A DNA stretch of 64,000 nt, from positions 2,701,001 to 2,765,000 of the forward strand of contig NZ_CP128362.1 in assembly GCF_034274695.1 (NCBI RefSeq), written 5' to 3'. This stretch comes from Chitinophaga sp. LS1. GTDB taxonomy: Bacteria > Bacteroidota > Bacteroidia > Chitinophagales > Chitinophagaceae. A model generated the notes under the pieces. That model made no database searches. It worked only from the letters and a program-made list of their open reading frames with translations, and was not told where the DNA came from. Made by a program: the position numbers and the translations under genes. Below, piece after piece: positions 24,801 through 32,850 of the stretch. Within the stretch, counting starts at the first letter, position 1; every line of letters starts with the position of its first letter.

Positions 24801-27776
24801 TTACTGAATCATCAGTTTAGTGCTCATCACTTTCTTTGTTTTAGTGCTTACTTCCACGCTGTAAATACCTGTAGGTATACCAGATGGAATAGTCATAGTC
24901 TCGTTAGCCTTCGCTGATTTTCTCAACACCACTCTGCCTGACATATCCGTCATTGTTACAATCACATCTGTAATTGCCTTATCTGATATACGAATAGCAA
25001 AGCTATGCTGTATAACAGGGTTTGGATAAATAGATGAAGTGGTTACCTCCACAGACGCCTGTCTTGCACCCGCTTCAGTACCCGCTGCTTCAAAGTGTGA
25101 CCAGTCATACGCACCTACATAATGCACATAGTAATTACCATTCACTCTCGCAGGCATGCTATTAGACCATGTATTGGTATAATCCACTCCATTGATCTCG
25201 AGTTTAGTCAGGTTCCATGAATTGATGTAAGAGATATTACCTGCAATTACATAACAGAACTCACCATTACCATCTTTTGCAAATGGTAATGTCACCACAG
25301 AAGGGTTATCACAGCTACCACCAGTTACGTTCTGTTTGAAATTAGCAGTGACAGACAGGTTGGTGTTTACTGTAACGGTAACAGGATTGAGGGTGTCAGT
25401 AATGCCACCGCTCCAATTATTAAACAGGTAACCATTACCTGGTGTTGCAGTCAATGTTACAACCGTACCTTCTGTATATGTACCACCAGCGGGGTTGAGT
25501 ACCACCGTACCGGTACCTGATACTGCTGTAGTGATAGAATACTGCTTAGGTGCGACTACATTGGTCACATAGATATTGCTGGTATCTTTAAAGCTACCAT
25601 CAGCAGTCGTCGCATAAATGAATGCACTCCCTGAAGCCAGCGTTGTTACTAATCCTGTGCTGCTCACAGTAGCAATGGATGGTGCAGAAGATGTCCATGT
25701 CAGCAACTTATTGGTAGCATTAGCAGGTAATACAGTTGCTGTGAGTTGTGCTGTAGTATTGATGTTCAGTGTATCGGTAGCAGGTGTAACAGTGATACCT
25801 GTTACAGGTACTACTACAGCAGGTGTAGGTGTGCTGCCATATACCAGTTGATCATTTACATAGAGAGGAATATTACTTACTTCTTTCAATGTACCGTCTA
25901 CACCCTGTGAAGACCAGTCATTGGCTGCGTTCCATGCACTGGCTGGCGCTTCGTAAGGAAGACGGATACGGATCTGTGATTCTTTCTTTGACTCACTCTG
26001 ACCACCTGGCCAGATCTTAAGCGTTGAATTGTAAGTTACCTCTGTATAATAAAGATGCTTTGCAGTATCCCACGCTTGTAACGGTGTAAAAGTTACATCT
26101 GCATTGTTGGAAGAAACGACGTAGTCAGTAGATTTATAACCGGCGGTAAGGCCTTCTGAAATATCAACAAATAAACGGAATACATGTTTGGATGCAATAC
26201 GTGCCGGCCATGCAGTATGATTGTTTACCCACACAGACCATTCAGTGTATGTAGTACCACTGCCATTGATCTTGGCCTCGATCGTGAATTCGCCTGTAGG
26301 TGTTTCTGCCACCGGGAAGTTAGTGAGGGGTGTACCTCCGTAATCCTGTACCAGCTTTGCCGCCAGTCCGGAGAATGCCGCATTGTAATCGGTCGCTACT
26401 TCGTTATTCACATAGTTGCCACGATCATCTGTATAGGAGTCATCGTTGTTGGGGCCACCTACCAGTGCGCCATACAAGGTATGTCTCGATTCGGTAGGAG
26501 GGCCGGTCAGGTTATTCGTCCAGCAACCATGTGCAGTACGATGGTGAGGCTTTACAGGAGGATTTGTACCAAAGCCACATACATAACTACGATTGTTTGG
26601 ATTGCTACCCAGTGCATAGTTTATTTGAGATTGTGCAAAGGTGTAGTACTTCGTGCCTTTGGCAGTGGTAGTAGCGGCATCTTTGTAGTAAGCAGCCAGG
26701 AAACCAGTGTTGATCGCATATCTCAGTGCACCCCATACATCCAGGAATGCGAGGCCACCGGCTGTGTAAGTAATGCGTGACCCATTGTAACCATCTGTCC
26801 AATAGTCAAGGTGTCTTTCTATATCTTCTTTGTACTGGGTTTTGCCTGTCAGCTTTGCCAGTAGCGCATAACAGCCAGTAGATTTATCATCCCAGGCTAG
26901 CCCCCATTTGTAAGATTTGATGGCTGTCTGTGATTCAGTAGAGAGGTTTGCATAGTATGTCTCTGCTTTTGTGAGCCATGCAGCATCGCCGGTGGCGCGG
27001 TAGAGCCAGATGGCGCCCCATACCAGTTCATCGTTGTAGCCGCTGTAAGAGTTATAATAACTGGCAGCATCCGTGATGGAAGCAGAATACATACCGCGAT
27101 AGGTATCAGCAAAGTTGTACAACTGAATCGCGTGTGTAAGCAACGTCGCACTATAAGTAGGGTCGTCTGTTTTAAACACCATACTGGCAGCGGCCATTGC
27201 AGCAGCAGTTTCGGCAGCAAGGTCAGAGCCTGGATGTGTCGCATCAATCTTGTAAGCAGGACGGGACATCGCCATTACTTCCGAAGATCCCCACCACGCG
27301 TGGTCTGTACCGCCATTGCCTACCTGGCCATACAGTTCATTTGGCGCGGTATGACAGCGAATAAAATAGTCATTTACAAAACGAAGATTGCTTTTCAGGT
27401 ACTTCATCTGACCGGAGTTATTATAACCACCTGCAAAGTCAACAGCGCCCCAGGCCAGCATCGTCGCTGAGAAAGCCATCGGGAAGTTGAACTTCACATG
27501 GTCGCCGGCATCATACCATCCACCAGTCAGGTCTACACCTACATCACTACCATCAGTGAGTGCTGAGTTGCTACGCCAGGTGACACGGTTGTCTGCCGGC
27601 AATGTACCCGAGCGTTGTGCTTCGTAAAAGAACATAGACTTCTGCAATACTTCTGCATAGTTGTAGCTCTGTGCGTACGTGGATTTGAGGGATACCATCG
27701 TCAGGATGGTGGCGAATATGGGTAGGCGCAGCAGCTTGCCTCCCTTCGCAGGAACGAGGGAAAATCTGGTTTTCAT
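24801..27776 (-). CDS. Multidomain GH9 cellulase with T9SS sorting domain
   Basis: The protein has 991 residues from the ATG at 27776; a TTG seven codons upstream is less likely. A signal peptide (1 to about 36, STYAQ) precedes a GH9 catalytic domain (about 38-480) with GGWYDAGDHVKF holding the base-site aspartates D89/D92, the GH9 signature around VCGFGTNPPVKPHHRTAHG, and NNEVATDYNAAFSGLAAKL with the acid glutamate. A CBM3-like module follows (about 485-640), then a BIG2 domain (about 650-745), an InlB-type repeat (SITTAVSGTGTV..., about 750-815), an unidentified module, and a type A T9SS C-terminal domain (YPNPV... about 910-991). It is a secreted or surface-attached endoglucanase. GH9 with CBM3c usually indicates processive cellulose cleavage. 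No SusCD genes are nearby. Confidence 0.92.
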   Translation of the reverse strand: MKTRFSLVPAKGGKLLRLPIFATILTMVSLKSTYAQSYNYAEVLQKSMFFYEAQRSGTLPADNRVTWRSNSALTDGSDVGVDLTGGWYDAGDHVKFNFPMAFSATMLAWGAVDFAGGYNNSGQMKYLKSNLRFVNDYFIRCHTAPNELYGQVGNGGTDHAWWGSSEVMAMSRPAYKIDATHPGSDLAAETAAAMAAASMVFKTDDPTYSATLLTHAIQLYNFADTYRGMYSASITDAASYYNSYSGYNDELVWGAIWLYRATGDAAWLTKAETYYANLSTESQTAIKSYKWGLAWDDKSTGCYALLAKLTGKTQYKEDIERHLDYWTDGYNGSRITYTAGGLAFLDVWGALRYAINTGFLAAYYKDAATTTAKGTKYYTFAQSQINYALGSNPNNRSYVCGFGTNPPVKPHHRTAHGCWTNNLTGPPTESRHTLYGALVGGPNNDDSYTDDRGNYVNNEVATDYNAAFSGLAAKLVQDYGGTPLTNFPVAETPTGEFTIEAKINGSGTTYTEWSVWVNNHTAWPARIASKHVFRLFVDISEGLTAGYKSTDYVVSSNNADVTFTPLQAWDTAKHLYYTEVTYNSTLKIWPGGQSESKKESQIRIRLPYEAPASAWNAANDWSSQGVDGTLKEVSNIPLYVNDQLVYGSTPTPAVVVPVTGITVTPATDTLNINTTAQLTATVLPANATNKLLTWTSSAPSIATVSSTGLVTTLASGSAFIYATTADGSFKDTSNIYVTNVVAPKQYSITTAVSGTGTVVLNPAGGTYTEGTVVTLTATPGNGYLFNNWSGGITDTLNPVTVTVNTNLSVTANFKQNVTGGSCDNPSVVTLPFAKDGNGEFCYVIAGNISYINSWNLTKLEINGVDYTNTWSNSMPARVNGNYYVHYVGAYDWSHFEAAGTEAGARQASVEVTTSSIYPNPVIQHSFAIRISDKAITDVIVTMTDMSGRVVLRKSAKANETMTIPSGIPTGIYSVEVSTKTKKVMSTKLMIQ

Positions 27777-27912
27777 CGGGTTGTATTTAAAAATCAATGT
27801 AAAGGGACCAATGGGTATCTGAATTGGGCCTTGAAGAGATTATAGGTTTTTTATAGTATGTCTTTAAGAATAATGATATGGTAACGCAAGTTTAGGGAAT
27901 TCTCAGGTATAA

Positions 27913-27946
27913 ACAAAAAAATCGCCAGTCTGATAAGGCTGGCGAT
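27913..27946 (-). terminator. Minus-strand terminator
   Basis: ATCGCCAG (27921-27928) pairs with CTGGCGAT (27939-27946); read on the minus strand the stem is followed by a T-run. It follows the gene fragment ending at 27956, supporting that this fragment was once transcribed. Confidence 0.7.
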
Positions 27947-27955
27947 GTACCATCA

Positions 27956-28066
27956 TTAAGCACCCATCAGGTCATCCTGTCTTTCGGAGATAGCCTTGTG
28001 TCTGAGTACCAGTTCTTTGAAACTTCCTTCATTCAGCATGGTGTCTTCCTGGCCAAGATGACGAAG
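27956..28066 (-). pseudogene. 3' fragment of an unidentified gene
   Basis: On the minus strand the last ~36 codons of an open frame (…NEGSFKELVLRHKAISERQ… ending DDLMGA) precede a TAA and a good terminator. Upstream the frame hits TAG, and another frame reads SFAYSAPNGKLIKQL. This looks like a decayed gene tail; the GSFKELV pattern faintly recalls the end of ABC ATP-binding proteins, but I would not assign it. Apart from two hairpins, nothing else is seen in 27777-28310. Confidence 0.35.
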
Positions 28067-28152
28067 CTAATCTTAGTTCCGGTTCTACAGCTGTTTTATC
28101 AGCTTTCCGTTCGGGGCGCTGTAAGCGAATGAGAGGGCGAATTGAAAAAAGA

Positions 28153-28176
28153 AAGCCGCCTTTCATGAGGCGGCTT
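28153..28176 (-). terminator. Minus-strand terminator downstream of the sirtuin operon
   Basis: AAGCCGCCT (28153-28161) pairs with AGGCGGCTT (28168-28176); on the minus strand it is followed by TCTTTTTTC. It lies 135 bp past the stop of the sirtuin gene and probably ends that operon. Confidence 0.7.
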
Positions 28177-28310
28177 CTTGCGTATTAAATAGGTTCAGAT
28201 AAATATTTTCTGATTAGTGGATGGGCTTTGGCAGGATAAAATGTAGTGTTTAAACAATATAGCAAGGTCAAACACGGATTTTTAACATCTTACTAAGTTT
28301 TTGCCTTTTA

Positions 28311-29129
28311 TTAGAGTAATGCTAGCATCTCGTCGATATTTCCTTTTATTTGAAGGGAGCGGGCTGCGATTTCCGCAGGCACTTCAGGGTGGTCTCTGTT
28401 AAAGCGAAGCAGGTAGGCCGAAGGATTATGGTAAGTGATTTGTTCCATTGGCCAGCGTACTACTCCTGGAGTATTGAAACCGGTGCCCATGTCCATGATG
28501 ACTATGGGTGTTTGTAAATGTTGATGTACCCATGACTGGAAGCGTTCGCGTTGTTGCTCGTAAGGTTTTTCGATAAACCAGCTGCCACCCCGGACGTTCA
28601 TAAACATATCGCCACCACATTTAGGACATTTAGGAATAGCGTTTGCATCCGTGATTTCATGCGTAACCGGATCAAGATTCGCTGACAGTTTATCAAGAAT
28701 AGGGCGGGTATCATATGTTTCATCAGAGCAGGGTTGTAAACATTGCATCAGTTTATAGTTTCCCTGTGGTGTGAAAATTCTGGAAGGGGCAAAACCGTTC
28801 TTTTCAAACATGGTATCCACATTGGAGGTAATGACAAAGTATTCCTTGTCTCTGACCAGAGAGAATAATTGTTGATAAACGGTGGCCTGCTGATTATCGT
28901 ACGCAACGTTTTGCACATGCATGGCATGATAGCCCCAGTTAATGGCTTCGGATAAGCCCTGGTAGCCCATTAACTGGTAGTTGTTACGAAAGCCTCTCTG
29001 GTACATGACAGGGAAGAGCTTACGAAATCTTTCGGAAGATGTATAGTCAATACCTGCGGCAGCACTCATACCTGCGCCTGCACCAATCAATATTACTTTT
29101 GCATCACGAATCAATTGCCCGAATTCCAT
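28311..29129 (-). CDS. SIR2-family protein of the class-M (SirTM) type
   Basis: The protein has 272 residues. Sirtuin NAD-binding motifs are present: GAGAGMSAAAGIDY (about 16-29) and TSNVDTMFEKNGF (101-113). Where deacetylase sirtuins have the catalytic His in a HG motif, this protein has TPQGNY with Q122. Zinc-ribbon cysteines are C130/C134 and C168/C171 (CPKCGG). The N-x-D plus Gln arrangement is that described for SirTM enzymes, which ADP-ribosylate a lipoylated carrier protein in Staphylococcus and Streptococcus. Transfer of that activity to this protein is inference. The gene overlaps the upstream macrodomain gene by 19 bp, matching the SirTM-macrodomain operon. The GcvH-L and LplA2 genes of the described operons are not adjacent here. 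Confidence 0.8.
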   Translation of the reverse strand: MEFGQLIRDAKVILIGAGAGMSAAAGIDYTSSERFRKLFPVMYQRGFRNNYQLMGYQGLSEAINWGYHAMHVQNVAYDNQQATVYQQLFSLVRDKEYFVITSNVDTMFEKNGFAPSRIFTPQGNYKLMQCLQPCSDETYDTRPILDKLSANLDPVTHEITDANAIPKCPKCGGDMFMNVRGGSWFIEKPYEQQRERFQSWVHQHLQTPIVIMDMGTGFNTPGVVRWPMEQITYHNPSAYLLRFNRDHPEVPAEIAARSLQIKGNIDEMLALL

Positions 29130-29719
29130 ACTGCTAATTCTTTTTGATAGATCTGATAATCTGCGTCGCTGAATACGTTGAAGATGACTTTTTGCACAGG
29201 GCTCTCCGGATGTGCGGCAACCCAGTTATACACCGTGCGGATGGCTACTTTTGCTGCCAGTGCTGGTGGGTAACCAAATACACCTGTGGAGATGCAGCAG
29301 AAGGCGATAGATTGAATATCTCCCTTAGCATGCGCCACTTCCAGACAGCTTTTATAGCAACTGGCAAGTTGTTCTTCCTGTAATGGGGTAGGTGTTAAAT
29401 GTGCTACTATCGGGCCTACAGTGTGAATGACATATTTAGCAGGCAGGAAAAAACCGGGAGTGATCTTTGCTTGTCCTGTTGGTTCTGTATGTCCTTGCCG
29501 GAGCATGAGTTGATGGCATGCTTCACGCAAACGGGGGCCTGCTGCTGAATGAATGGCATTGTCTATACACTTATGAAATGGGTGGAAACATCCAAGTAGT
29601 TGTGAATTGGCTGCATTTACGATTGCATCTACCTGTAGGGTGGTAATATCCTTACAGCTATAAGGTAGCAAATTAACGGATAGATGGCAGCTGCGGACAA
29701 TAGCATTACATACTTCCAC
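29111..29719 (-). CDS. Zinc-type macrodomain (ADP-ribosyl hydrolase-like)
   Basis: The protein has 202 residues. It is an ADP-ribose-binding macrodomain: VDAIVNAANSQLLGC, TGQAKITPGFFLPAKYVIHTVGPI and the phosphate loop CISTGVFGYPPALAA. The segment GCFHPFHKC gives C44, H49 and C51, the Cys-His-Cys pattern of the zinc-containing macrodomains paired with SirTM sirtuins. These remove ADP-ribose from the modified carrier. The usual helical N-terminal extension of about 60 residues is absent. No ATG is available near the domain start; GTG at 29719 is the best start, and it lies 91 bp inside the upstream membrane-protein gene. The frame upstream of the GTG stays open for only about 23 codons without an ATG. 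The 5' end may therefore have been lost. Confidence 0.8.
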   Translation of the reverse strand: MEVCNAIVRSCHLSVNLLPYSCKDITTLQVDAIVNAANSQLLGCFHPFHKCIDNAIHSAAGPRLREACHQLMLRQGHTEPTGQAKITPGFFLPAKYVIHTVGPIVAHLTPTPLQEEQLASCYKSCLEVAHAKGDIQSIAFCCISTGVFGYPPALAAKVAIRTVYNWVAAHPESPVQKVIFNVFSDADYQIYQKELAVWNSGN

Positions 29720-30138
29720 AATGGGGCGCTGTAATTGGACCGGCCAGAGGCCCCATTGAAACCAGTAATGATCATATAGGCTATTTCATGAGAGATCAGA
29801 CAGCTATAAACAATGACTAAAATCAACGAAAATAAGACCGTAGCTCTTAGTTTCTTTAAAAGAGAGAGCGAAATTGCAGCCACATAAATGATGATAAACG
29901 GCAAGTAGACTGCTGAACGGTATTTGAAGAATATGTGATCCGGGGAGGCCTCCCATGCATTGACCAGGTCAACGGTCATCAGCATCACATTCACCAAAGC
30001 AAGAACAGCAGCAATAGAATTGGCAGTAGAGAGATATGTGCTTTTAACCTTTCGGAGTTTTGCCATACACAGCGTGGCTATCAGAAAGCCAATTATGGAT
30101 ATACAGTGGGCCTGGAGCAGGGATTCTGGTATAAACAT
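29629..30138 (-). CDS. Small polytopic membrane protein of unknown function
   Basis: The protein has 169 residues from the ATG at 30138; a longer frame would run back into the tRNA gene. About five hydrophobic segments are visible (SIIGFLIATLCMA, IAAVLALVNVMLMTVDLV, VYLPFIIIYVAAISLSL, VLFSLILVIVYSCLI, VMLLSAAAIYPLICYLIAV). I recognise no family. Its 3' end overlaps the macrodomain gene by 91 bp, which is a large overlap and suggests either translational coupling or a fusion point left by rearrangement. Confidence 0.6.
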   Translation of the reverse strand: MFIPESLLQAHCISIIGFLIATLCMAKLRKVKSTYLSTANSIAAVLALVNVMLMTVDLVNAWEASPDHIFFKYRSAVYLPFIIIYVAAISLSLLKKLRATVLFSLILVIVYSCLISHEIAYMIITGFNGASGRSNYSAPLWKYVMLLSAAAIYPLICYLIAVRILPPYR

Positions 30139-30188
30139 ATGCGGCACAAAATAAAAAAGGCTGCCCAATTGAGCAACCTTCTTACTGG

Positions 30189-30260
30189 TACCGCGTACGG
30201 GAGTCGAACCCGTCATTCCTCCGTGAAAGGGAGGCGTCTTAGCCGATTGACCAACGCGGC
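30189..30260 (-). tRNA. tRNA-Glu (anticodon TTC), second copy
   Basis: It is identical over all 72 nt to the tRNA gene at 15956-16027, on the same strand. The anticodon corresponds to 30225-30227. CCA is not encoded. Confidence 0.95.
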
Positions 30261-30357
30261 TTGTCTAAAAGCTATGGCGCGATTCCATATTTTAGGATTG
30301 CAAAGGTAAGCGGGATTTTCATATTTCCAAAAAAAATTTCGTTAACTTAAAATTCTA

Positions 30358-30388
30358 TTGCTTTATCCCGGTCTAGCATGTAACTTCG
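30358..30388 (+). promoter_or_regulatory. Probable gap promoter
   Basis: TTG at 30358-30360 and TAACTTCG at 30381-30388 (one mismatch to TAnnTTTG) are separated by 20 bp, 38 bp before the ATG at 30427. Confidence 0.55.
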
Positions 30389-30426
30389 CAATCAATTTTT
30401 TTCAATCTCAACAAACTCAGTGTAAA

Positions 30427-31443
30427 ATGGGAACTAATCTTAAAATCGGTATTAATGGTTTCGGTCGTATTGGCCGTTTAGTATACCGTCAGATCTACAA
30501 AATGCCAGGTATAGACGTGGTAGCTATTAATGACCTTACAAGTCCCGCAGTTTTAGCTCACCTTCTGAAATATGATTCAGCTCAGGGTCGTTTCGATGCT
30601 GATGTGAAGCACTCCGATAACGCTATCTCCGTTGACGGAAATGAGGTGAAAATTTACGCTCAAAAAGATCCTTCTCAAATTCCTTGGGGTAACCATGGTG
30701 TTGACGTAGTTATCGAATCAACCGGTTTCTTCGCCGATAAAGACAAAGCTGAAGCTCACATCAAGGCTGGTGCTAAGAGAGTTGTTATCTCCGCTCCTGC
30801 AACTGGTGACCTGAAGACTGTTGTATTCAACGTAAACCATGATATCCTGGATGGTAGCGAAACTATCATTTCCTGCGCTTCATGTACTACTAACTGTCTG
30901 GCTCCAATGGCTAAGGTACTGGAAGATACTTATGGTATCGAACTGGGTATCATGACCACTATCCACGCTTACACCAACGACCAGAATACCCTGGATGCAC
31001 CTCATCCTAAGGGTGACCTGCGTCGTGCACGTGCTGCTGCTGCTAACATCGTACCTAACAGTACTGGTGCTGCTAAAGCTATCGGCCTGGTACTGCCTAG
31101 CCTGAAAGGTAAACTGGATGGTAACGCACAGCGTGTTCCAACCATCACTGGTTCCCTGACTGAACTGACTTCCGTTCTGAAGAAGAAGACTACCGTTGAA
31201 GAAATCAACGCTGCTATGAAAGCTGCTTCTAACGAATCATTCGGTTATACTACAGACGAAATCGTGAGCAGCGACATCATCGGTATCCACTTCGGTTCCC
31301 TGTTCGATGCTACTCAGACTAAGATCGTTTCTGTAGGCGACAAACAACTGGTTAAGACTGTATCATGGTATGACAACGAGATGAGCTATGTGTCTCAGCT
31401 GGTTCGTACCGTTAAGTACTTTGCCGGTTTGATCAGCAAATAA
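30427..31443 (+). CDS. gap: Type I glyceraldehyde-3-phosphate dehydrogenase
   Basis: The protein has 338 residues from the ATG at 30427 ([17 protein letters not shown]); a longer in-frame start upstream would include the promoter and leader. It catalyses oxidative phosphorylation of glyceraldehyde-3-phosphate with NAD in glycolysis. Seen are the Rossmann motif [10 protein letters not shown], the active site [12 protein letters not shown] with nucleophile C143, and the C-terminal WYDNEMSY. Codon use is strongly biased toward a few codons (GCT, GGT, CTG), as expected for a highly expressed gene and also seen in pgk. It lies 109 bp upstream of pgk with an inverted repeat in the gap. Confidence 0.97.
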   Translation: MGTNLKIGINGFGRIGRLVYRQIYKMPGIDVVAINDLTSPAVLAHLLKYDSAQGRFDADVKHSDNAISVDGNEVKIYAQKDPSQIPWGNHGVDVVIESTGFFADKDKAEAHIKAGAKRVVISAPATGDLKTVVFNVNHDILDGSETIISCASCTTNCLAPMAKVLEDTYGIELGIMTTIHAYTNDQNTLDAPHPKGDLRRARAAAANIVPNSTGAAKAIGLVLPSLKGKLDGNAQRVPTITGSLTELTSVLKKKTTVEEINAAMKAASNESFGYTTDEIVSSDIIGIHFGSLFDATQTKIVSVGDKQLVKTVSWYDNEMSYVSQLVRTVKYFAGLISK

Positions 31444-31464
31444 GCTTTATAGATCATAAGATGT

Positions 31465-31518
31465 AAATGGTGAATGGTAAATGGTGAAATTGTTTCCACC
31501 ATTCACTGTTCACCATTT
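31465..31518 (+). repeat. Imperfect inverted repeat between gap and pgk
   Basis: A 22-nt arm (31465-31486, built from AATGGTGAA/AATGGTAAA units) pairs with 31497-31518, leaving a 10-nt loop and about three mismatches. No T-run follows, so an RNA-stability or processing element between the cistrons is more likely than a terminator. The left arm itself contains a short tandem repeat of AATGGT. Confidence 0.6.
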
Positions 31519-31552
31519 ATCGTTTATTCACCAGAGAGATAAACCAGAACCA

Positions 31553-32749
31553 ATGAGTAAATTTTCCGATTTCAACTTTAAAGGTCATAAAGCAGTAGTG
31601 CGCGTTGACTTTAACGTGCCACTGAACGATCAATTCCAGATCACTGATGATACCCGTATGACCGCTGCTGTTCCTACCATCAAAAAGATCCTTGCTGATG
31701 GCGGTAGCGTAATCCTGATGTCTCACCTGGGTCGTCCAAAAGATGGTCCTACCGATAAATATTCTCTGAAACACCTGGTTAACCACCTGATCAAATTGCT
31801 GGAAGGTGTGACCGTTAAGTTCGCTACCGATTGTATTGGCGAAGTAGCTGAAAAAGCTGCTGCTGCCCTGCAACCAGGCGAAGTGCTGCTGCTGGAAAAC
31901 CTTCGCTTCTACAAAGAAGAAGAAAAAGGTGATAAGGGCTTCGCAGAAAAGCTGTCTAAACTGGGTGACGTATATGTAAACGATGCATTCGGTACAGCTC
32001 ACCGTGCACACGCTTCTACTGCTGTGATTGCTGAATTCTTCTCAACTGACAAACGTATGTTTGGTCTGCTGATGGAAGCTGAAGTTAACAATGCAGAAAA
32101 AGTACTGCATGGTTCAGAAAAACCTTTCACCGCTATCCTGGGTGGTGCTAAGGTGAGCGACAAAATCCTGATCATCGAAAACCTGATGGAAAAAGCTAAC
32201 AACATCATCATCGGTGGTGGTATGGCTTATACTTTCCTGAAAGCGCAGGGTAAGGAAATCGGTAGTTCTCTGTGCGAAAACGAGAAACTGGACCTGGCAC
32301 TGGAACTGCTCGCTAAAGCTAAGGTGAAAGGCGTACAGCTGATCCTGCCTGTTGACTCTATCGCAGCTGATAAATTTGCAGCTGATGCCAACACCCAGGA
32401 AGTTAGCAATGACAACATCCCAGCTGGTTGGATGGGTCTGGACATCGGACCTAAATCCGTAGCTATCTTCAGCGAAACGATCCAACAGTCTAAAACCATC
32501 CTGTGGAATGGTCCTATGGGTGTGTTCGAAATGAAGGCTTTCCAGAATGGTACCAAATCTGTAGCTGATGCTATCGTGCTGGCTACAGCACAGGGTGCAT
32601 TCTCTCTGGTAGGTGGTGGTGACTCTGTTGCTGCTGTGAACCAGTTTGGCCTGGCTGACAAAGTTAGCTATGTATCTACTGGTGGTGGTGCTATGCTGGA
32701 GTATTTCGAAGGAAAGACCCTACCTGGTATTGCTGCTGTAAAAGGATAA
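31553..32749 (+). CDS. pgk: Phosphoglycerate kinase
   Basis: The protein has 398 residues from the ATG at 31553 ([11 protein letters not shown]). It transfers phosphate from 1,3-bisphosphoglycerate to ADP, the step after GAPDH. Family motifs include [10 protein letters not shown] at the N-terminus, [44 protein letters not shown] and the nucleotide-binding VGGGDSVAA with STGGGAMLE near the end. Length is standard. It is co-directional with gap, and the downstream terminator closes the unit. Confidence 0.97.
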   Translation: MSKFSDFNFKGHKAVVRVDFNVPLNDQFQITDDTRMTAAVPTIKKILADGGSVILMSHLGRPKDGPTDKYSLKHLVNHLIKLLEGVTVKFATDCIGEVAEKAAAALQPGEVLLLENLRFYKEEEKGDKGFAEKLSKLGDVYVNDAFGTAHRAHASTAVIAEFFSTDKRMFGLLMEAEVNNAEKVLHGSEKPFTAILGGAKVSDKILIIENLMEKANNIIIGGGMAYTFLKAQGKEIGSSLCENEKLDLALELLAKAKVKGVQLILPVDSIAADKFAADANTQEVSNDNIPAGWMGLDIGPKSVAIFSETIQQSKTILWNGPMGVFEMKAFQNGTKSVADAIVLATAQGAFSLVGGGDSVAAVNQFGLADKVSYVSTGGGAMLEYFEGKTLPGIAAVKG

Positions 32750-32771
32750 GTATTATTGAGCTTTTTAGATA

Positions 32772-32810
32772 ACAAAGACACCTGGTGTTAAAAACATCAG
32801 GTGTCTTTGT
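32772..32810 (+). terminator. Terminator after pgk
   Basis: ACAAAGACACCTG (32772-32784) pairs with CAGGTGTCTTTGT (32798-32810), followed by TTTTT. Confidence 0.88.
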
Positions 32811-32850
32811 TTTTTGGAATGGGCAGAAAGTTTTTTATTATCTTGATGGA

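Noticed and set aside
26184..26780. 198-codon plus-strand frame inside the GH9 gene
   Set aside because: It is an antisense shadow of a GC-rich, strongly supported gene; Cys/Arg-rich composition without a domain.
15956..30260. Genomic island bounded by the two tRNA-Glu genes
   Set aside because: No integrase gene and no direct att fragments were seen, and the contents are mainly ordinary metabolic genes.
30358..30426. Longer gap start
   Set aside because: That extension covers the likely promoter and 5' leader, and the ATG at 30427 gives the family's normal N-terminus.
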